From the NCBI RefSeq assembly GCF_964340395.1, contig NC_135567.1, forward strand, positions 18,665,306-18,697,805: a stretch of DNA of 32,500 nucleotides, written 5' to 3'. This document shows, in pieces, positions 26,604 to 32,500 of this stretch. The DNA comes from Glandiceps talaboti. Its lineage: Eukaryota > Hemichordata > Enteropneusta > Spengelidae. The notes below the pieces were generated by a model. It made no database searches and had not been told where the DNA came from. It saw only the letters and a list, made by a program, of their open reading frames with translations. The translations under genes and the position numbers were made by a program. The first letter of the stretch is position 1. Each line of letters opens with the position of its first letter.

Positions 26604-29250
26604 TATTTCACCTACCCCTCTTTTCGACTGAACATTTTAAGTTATAGATATTTTTCATTTCCTGAACACTGCATTTATGATATTACTTAACTGGTCAATA
26701 TCCAATAAATTATGTTTCTTTCCTAAATTAGTTTAATATTACTTAAAGTTAAACTTTCTCACTATCTTCTGCGTTGTACGTTCAACTCGATTTCACAAAC
26801 TGTCCCACCACGTTTTGCGAGAGAAAAGGTATAATTTTTCTCTAAATATTTAACGATTTCAAAAAATAATTTGGATTAGTGTCATACGGTGGAGTGTTGC
26901 CAATGAACTCAAACCAAAACTCAGGAACTTTGTTCAGGAAAGTCGTTGATGTCACGCACGAAATTTGCTGCAGACACTCCGTAAAGTTGTGGGACAGCAA
27001 GGCAAACCCGGCGTTAATAGATCTGCAGCCAACAACACAGATGTGAGGCGTAGGCATCAAACAGTGCCTCGCTTACAGCACAAAAAATAGGGTGTATTAT
27101 GGCCTATGATTTCAAGTCATTGCAACCCTCTTTACTCAAAAGTCAACAGAAAAAACAACTTAGTTCCAAAGAAAGGGAATTAATCTTTGTTTGCTTTTTA
27201 CACAACAAACACATTCACTTCATGATATCATTCGTCGAAATCAGCTTGTGGTAGGCCTACACTTCTTTCGGTGCAGTGACACTAATTCTAAATGTAATTA
27301 ATTTATTTCAAATGTTGCGATCTTACAATTTGTTAGCACCAGGAGGTACAATGCAACGCCGATTCGATTTACCCCCGTGTACTACAACTTACAAGGCATG
27401 TGTGAAAACAAGGGAAGAACGATCGTCTGCAGCTCCTGATGTATATGATCGATTCGAAACCACAGTTTTGATATTATGTCGTCCACAACGACTATTTCTT
27501 TGAATCCAACCAAAATCATTTTTCAAATCGACAAAAATTTACGGAAAAACATGATTTTTTGTTGAAATAATTGTTGTAGTGCATAGCGTTTTAACGCGCG
27601 TTGACCCCACAGCAACCTAACCTCCACCCCTTGTGTAATTCATCATCCACGATGACTCAGTACCTCTTCACATGGTAAACACATTAGGTTATTCCATAGG
27701 ACTAAAGTCGAGCATTTGTAAGGAAATCCTCACGTTCAGAATGCACCGATGATGCCGATGTACTTTAAATGAATACTTCACAGCCTGTCAGTGCAGCTGA
27801 TTACAAAACAACTATGAATAGTTACCTAGCAGTTCCCGCCGAAATTATTTTGCCAACATCTTGCTTTCTTTTAAACCTATCTGCGCATTGCAGCTCGATT
27901 TTAGACAGATATAGAAGAAATAAACTTTATTAATCGGTAATAAACATTTTTATTTAGATATTTTTTAGTATTTCAAAGTTGTGATAACGTTTTAGTCGAC
28001 ATTATTTGTTCATACTATGAGTCCAAGTTGAAAAACAACATTTGTTTCAGTTTGCGAATGTCGTCTGCTCGATCGACCTATTTATCAATAGTTTGGCGAT
28101 CAGTCTGTCAATGGCTGTGTCTCAGTGTGTGGTGGTACAAGTCGAATATATCTGTCATTGCCTTTACATCTCTGGTTTTGTTTAGGTCCCCATTAAGGCC
28201 TAGCATTACACATCGCGGGTCATTTGATCAACTTTACCACAGGGAATGATTTGAACAGAACATATGCCCTCTCCAAAGACATCACGGGTCACTCTGATCA
28301 AGCTATCATCAATTAACTCAATGTGACAAACTCTTTAGGGTGGGTCATCGAGAAGAAACAACACTTGAATAGTTTTTAAATTCTCCTCCCATGGCCATTG
28401 TAAATGTATCAAGTGATAGCTATTTGGTCTACATTTTTTTGTAAACGACGCAGCATTCATCACCAACAGATGTCACTTTTCTGGACATGGCTATAGATTA
28501 GACAACACCAGTTTTGTTGATAAAATAGTCCCGTCTGTGACGCGTCGAGGAAGTCCTATTAACCCCCAATATGCTTATAACACGTTGTTACACGCTTTTA
28601 AGGCAAATGATATACCTATTCGTCAGAGTTGTTCGTTTTGATTTTGGGGAGGGATAGGGAGGGTAATACCTCTGATGGGTCGATTGAATTTTTCACATGA
28701 CTTCAAAATGAATAGCAATTGATAAATCATTTGTTTTCTACGAAACCTTATTTAAGCGGTATCATTCTCACGAGCAGACGACAAGGAAATATTTTGTTAT
28801 ATGATTGTGACATTGACTTGTCTCGATTATCCCTCGTTAATCTTAACTTCCAATTTGTCTAGCTTATACCTTCCGACGTTAAAATGCGGGGGAGGGGTGG
28901 TAAGAAGTGTGGGGGAGGGAGGAAATGCAATGTCAAGACCATGGCATGTTTACATATGTGGTACTTTGGGAGGTTCGCACGTTATTGTTTGAGTCATTGC
29001 TCGGTTTTGCTCTATTTACTACGATGACACACAATTGTGGAGTGAACGAACACATCCATCATTATAACGTCGGTCCCACAACACACGTACGTTTGTATTT
29101 GTCATCGTTTTGTGTTCACATTTTAAAACTATCGACGTGCAAAGCCATCCTCTCTGTACCCAATCTCCAACTACATAAAACACCAGTGTCAGCATGTAGA
29201 TTTCACTGCAGGAAGGCTCATATCTTCTCAACGCGCGCGAATTTTCGACA

Positions 29251-29286
29251 CTCCTGATGTCGTCAAAACTCCTAATGTCGTCAAAA
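29251..29286. repeat. 18-bp tandem duplication
   Basis: CTCCTGATGTCGTCAAAA (29251-29268) is followed by CTCCTAATGTCGTCAAAA (29269-29286 in the same phase, allowing a one-base offset); the copies differ by one base. Confidence 0.85.
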
Positions 29287-29749
29287 TTCTCACGCATACA
29301 TTAAAATGGAAAACACGTATCGAAGATCATATTTTTCTCATCCGGAGAATTAAAATATTACAATATTCTTTTCATTTTTGATTAAGTTTATCATGTCACA
29401 TGTCACACTTTGAATTTTGACGACAGTGGGAAATTTCGACAATCATTTTGATACAGTTTTTGCTGTGTTGACATTTTGAAGTTAGTTTCAATCTTCCACT
29501 GTATGCATGAAATTCTAAAAAAAGTGAACTACAGGTTTTAGATTAAGAAACAAAATGCAAAATCTACCTCAGTAGTTCATAAAATTACTAGTAATGCATT
29601 CATGATTGGATATATTTGTATAATTCCTGGATACACTTGATAAGATTATGACACTTTCGAAAAGGTTTAGTTTGTATTTGCAGAGTTTCAGTTTTGGTAA
29701 TAAAAGTATAATTGCCGAGTTCTAAAATTAACTTCATAATGTGCCTAGT

Positions 29750-30010
<261 letters not shown>

Positions 30011-32500
30011 GACAAACAGACATACTTACAATTATGTGTAACATTATTTGTAACGATAAAAATCAACATATTGATAAAATTATCCATTACTATGACAAAT
30101 TCTTTGCATTAGATGTAAACGCCCCTTAATCTCAAAATATTCATCGCCAGGAATAGTTTGCAAGAAATAATGTTTACAAAGATACAAAGGTATTTCATGT
30201 CGGCAGTTCCATAAACAATGTATAGTATAGTATAGATATAAACGTTCCCGGGCCTACACCTATCCTCTGGTCGACAACTCCTCATTACTGTGCACGCGTC
30301 GATCATAAATTTACCGATCGCCGAGATCAGTCCGTGGGATATCATAAGAAGCTAGTCGGCAAGATCAAAGACACAGGAAACTCGTAAAACAATCTCAATG
30401 TATCGACACAAATGATGACAAAAGCCACATCAAGATATTGCGTCTATCTTAGTGATCGGCCCAAGAGGCCATTGACACCAAATTTTACACGTACACGTCG
30501 CATGAAGGACTCTAGAAAAAATTATTTAAAATATGTAGACAGAGCAAAACTCTGAGAAATTTTGAAACGAACTTGTACCTGTATACATGCAGATGACATC
30601 TAGACCAAAATTACGGCATTTTCCAACAAATATTATCATTTTGTGTGAAAATGTGATACTTTGTAATGAACGATTTGACACTACACAACGTTGTGTACAC
30701 AGAGTACTTGAACCGATCATGTTCCGATAAGCTACTTGAAATTCTTCCTCAACACCCTTTTGCTCAAACGCCCAGACAATTGTTTATTTTATTCCCATAA
30801 CCTTCACCTCGACAATACAACCTGTGGTCGGTAAAACATATAAACAAGAATATAAAAGGTTCAAGAATTTGTAGACAGAAAAACGAGAGAATATTACTTA
30901 CATTGTACACACCTCTACAATGACATGTGGACGCAAAGGTCCATATCGTTAAACGAATTTAGAGGGCGTCTTAAGTCATATCTCATCAAAATTAGTTTAT
31001 TATCTCTAAATAGGGACTAAAACATAGAGACGGCGACAAATTGAAAAGATACGCCATTACTGCTAATCAACCCGTATATACATGACAAGGGAATAATCAA
31101 TAAATTAGTGATATCCATTTTGAAAAATTTCGATTATATTCTAAGTTAGAGGGTCCGACTGCAGTAAGCTGCCAAAACCTGATCGAACCACGAATTTCTG
31201 AAATTGGGTTTGGGTTAGAAACTAGTCTGGTCATCCAGACTGTACAAGCTACGACTATGTACATGTCCACAGTAATATTCATTTAATTTGTTGTCACGGC
31301 AACGGTACACTAGTAGTCTTTCAACAAGGCTTGTTTTATGAGGTATTAAAAATTGTCTTTAAATTGCCCCGTGACTGAAAGCCGACAACAAAGGAAGGTC
31401 GATTTATCTCTGTCTTCTGCGTCATGGTAGTTCGATTTGTAACGGTATTGCACTGCCTATTGTATACTAACATCTTGTTACATGCATTGTTTCGAAATTC
31501 TTGTAGGGGGAAAATGCAGGTAGATATTACAAAATGTTATTTTTGTAAATTCTTCAAAGCGGATTCGGTCGTTTATCACCGTACTTTTACCAAGCTACAT
31601 CAACTCCTCCGAGTGTGTACATTTGTTTGTTCGTACACGTTTTACGAGCAATAAACCGCTTTCAATGTTTTTTGTCGGCAAGCAACACAAAGGGCCGCTT
31701 GCACGTCAATCTATTCGACTTGAGGTCACTGTCCTCAGATGAGCTACTCAAAAATGATCACAGTCACCTTGTGTGTGTGTGCGCCCACTAACGTTATACA
31801 CCTGACGCATATACCCAATATCAAGGTTTCTAATGAAACATCAAGCCATTCAACCTCGTGTCCTCGAAAATGACATCGTTGAAGTCGAAATCCTCAATAA
31901 AGAAATACTGTTTATATTATATATTTTTATTCACGTTATTTGTTATTTTTGTTTCATTTTCAATACATCCGTTCGATTTTACCTAACCTCCTGTACACCT
32001 TCATCTTACGCAATATGATTTTTGTAATTCTATATTGCAAATTTACGTCGCTCATATATCCTAATATTTCACATCTTTTTGTTTTTCCGTTGTAATATTT
32101 GTAAAAGATAGTTTCAAATTAAACACATAAAATAACAGTTTTGGTTGAATTATACAAATATTCATAATCGATGACCTTGTGATCTCAACATTTTTCTAAA
32201 ATTGTGTACATAAATCTTCCCGCCCTAACTATTTCACATTTTTTCAATCTTCATTTTTTTTGGTGTACCCTATTTATTTTAGGCCAAAAATATAGTAAAC
32301 ACACTGTATCATATAATCTCGTCTCAGCGCGATAAAATGTTTGCAATTTTTGAAATAAACATCAATATGGTAATTAACAAATTTGGCGACGAGAGTCTAA
32401 AAGGAAGAAAACATCTTCACATTCTTTAAGCTTGGAATATCGAAAGCAGGAAGTAGCAATAACTCATTTTGAAGGACAAAATATGTTAGCCTCGTTCTGG

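Noticed and set aside
26598-26647. Exon 1 of gene 2 read through to a stop
   Set aside because: An ideal GTAAGT donor in the same phase as the paralogue ends the exon at 26597.

Overview
The window looks like animal nuclear DNA from the posterior (5', AbdB-side) end of a Hox cluster. It is AT-rich, almost entirely noncoding, rich in compound microsatellites, and carries long GT-AG introns. Two Hox-type genes are visible, both on the + strand. The first is complete in its coding part: exon 1 (4400-4814), a 5,979-bp phase-1 intron, and a homeobox exon (10794-11182). The second is seen only as its first coding exon (26192-26597); its phase-1 donor opens an intron that runs past the right edge of the window, so its homeobox exon should lie just beyond base 32500.  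The homeodomain has Pro7-Tyr8, Val45 and the helix-3 core WFQNRRMK, which marks a posterior-group Hox protein. It looks most like the ambulacrarian (hemichordate/echinoderm) Hox11/13 class. The two first exons encode proteins that share colinear motifs (CRYP..YYNN, SW..LD..Q.RQ and a Tyr/Ser-rich stretch before the splice site) and have identical intron phase, so the genes are tandem paralogues. From memory of the published clusters, hemichordates end their Hox cluster with two Hox11/13 genes that share one orientation, which fits this layout. Species, and b-versus-c identity, cannot be fixed from the window alone.  Layout: 1-4399 is upstream DNA with two microsatellite blocks and a diverged 137-bp tandem repeat. 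4400-11182 is gene 1, whose intron holds a roughly 133-bp tandem array and a GA/GACA microsatellite. 11183-26191 is a 15-kb intergenic region with several diverged tandem arrays (12.1-13.25 kb, 15.3 kb, 16.5 kb) and six microsatellite blocks. 26192-32500 is the first exon and partial intron of gene 2, with another large GA/GACA/CATA block.  No transposase, reverse transcriptase, tRNA, rRNA or CRISPR was seen. The long open frames rich in Ser-Leu, Arg-Glu, Thr-Asp-Arg-Gln or Met-Tyr-Val-Cys are translations of microsatellites, not genes.  Beyond the genes, the most notable signals are two over-represented 8-mers, CAGACGAC (15 exact copies counted by eye on both strands) and GGCGGGAA (7 copies). 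Both sit largely in and around degenerate repeats. They suggest an uncharacterised dispersed repeat family, or a reused regulatory motif, spread through this end of the cluster.
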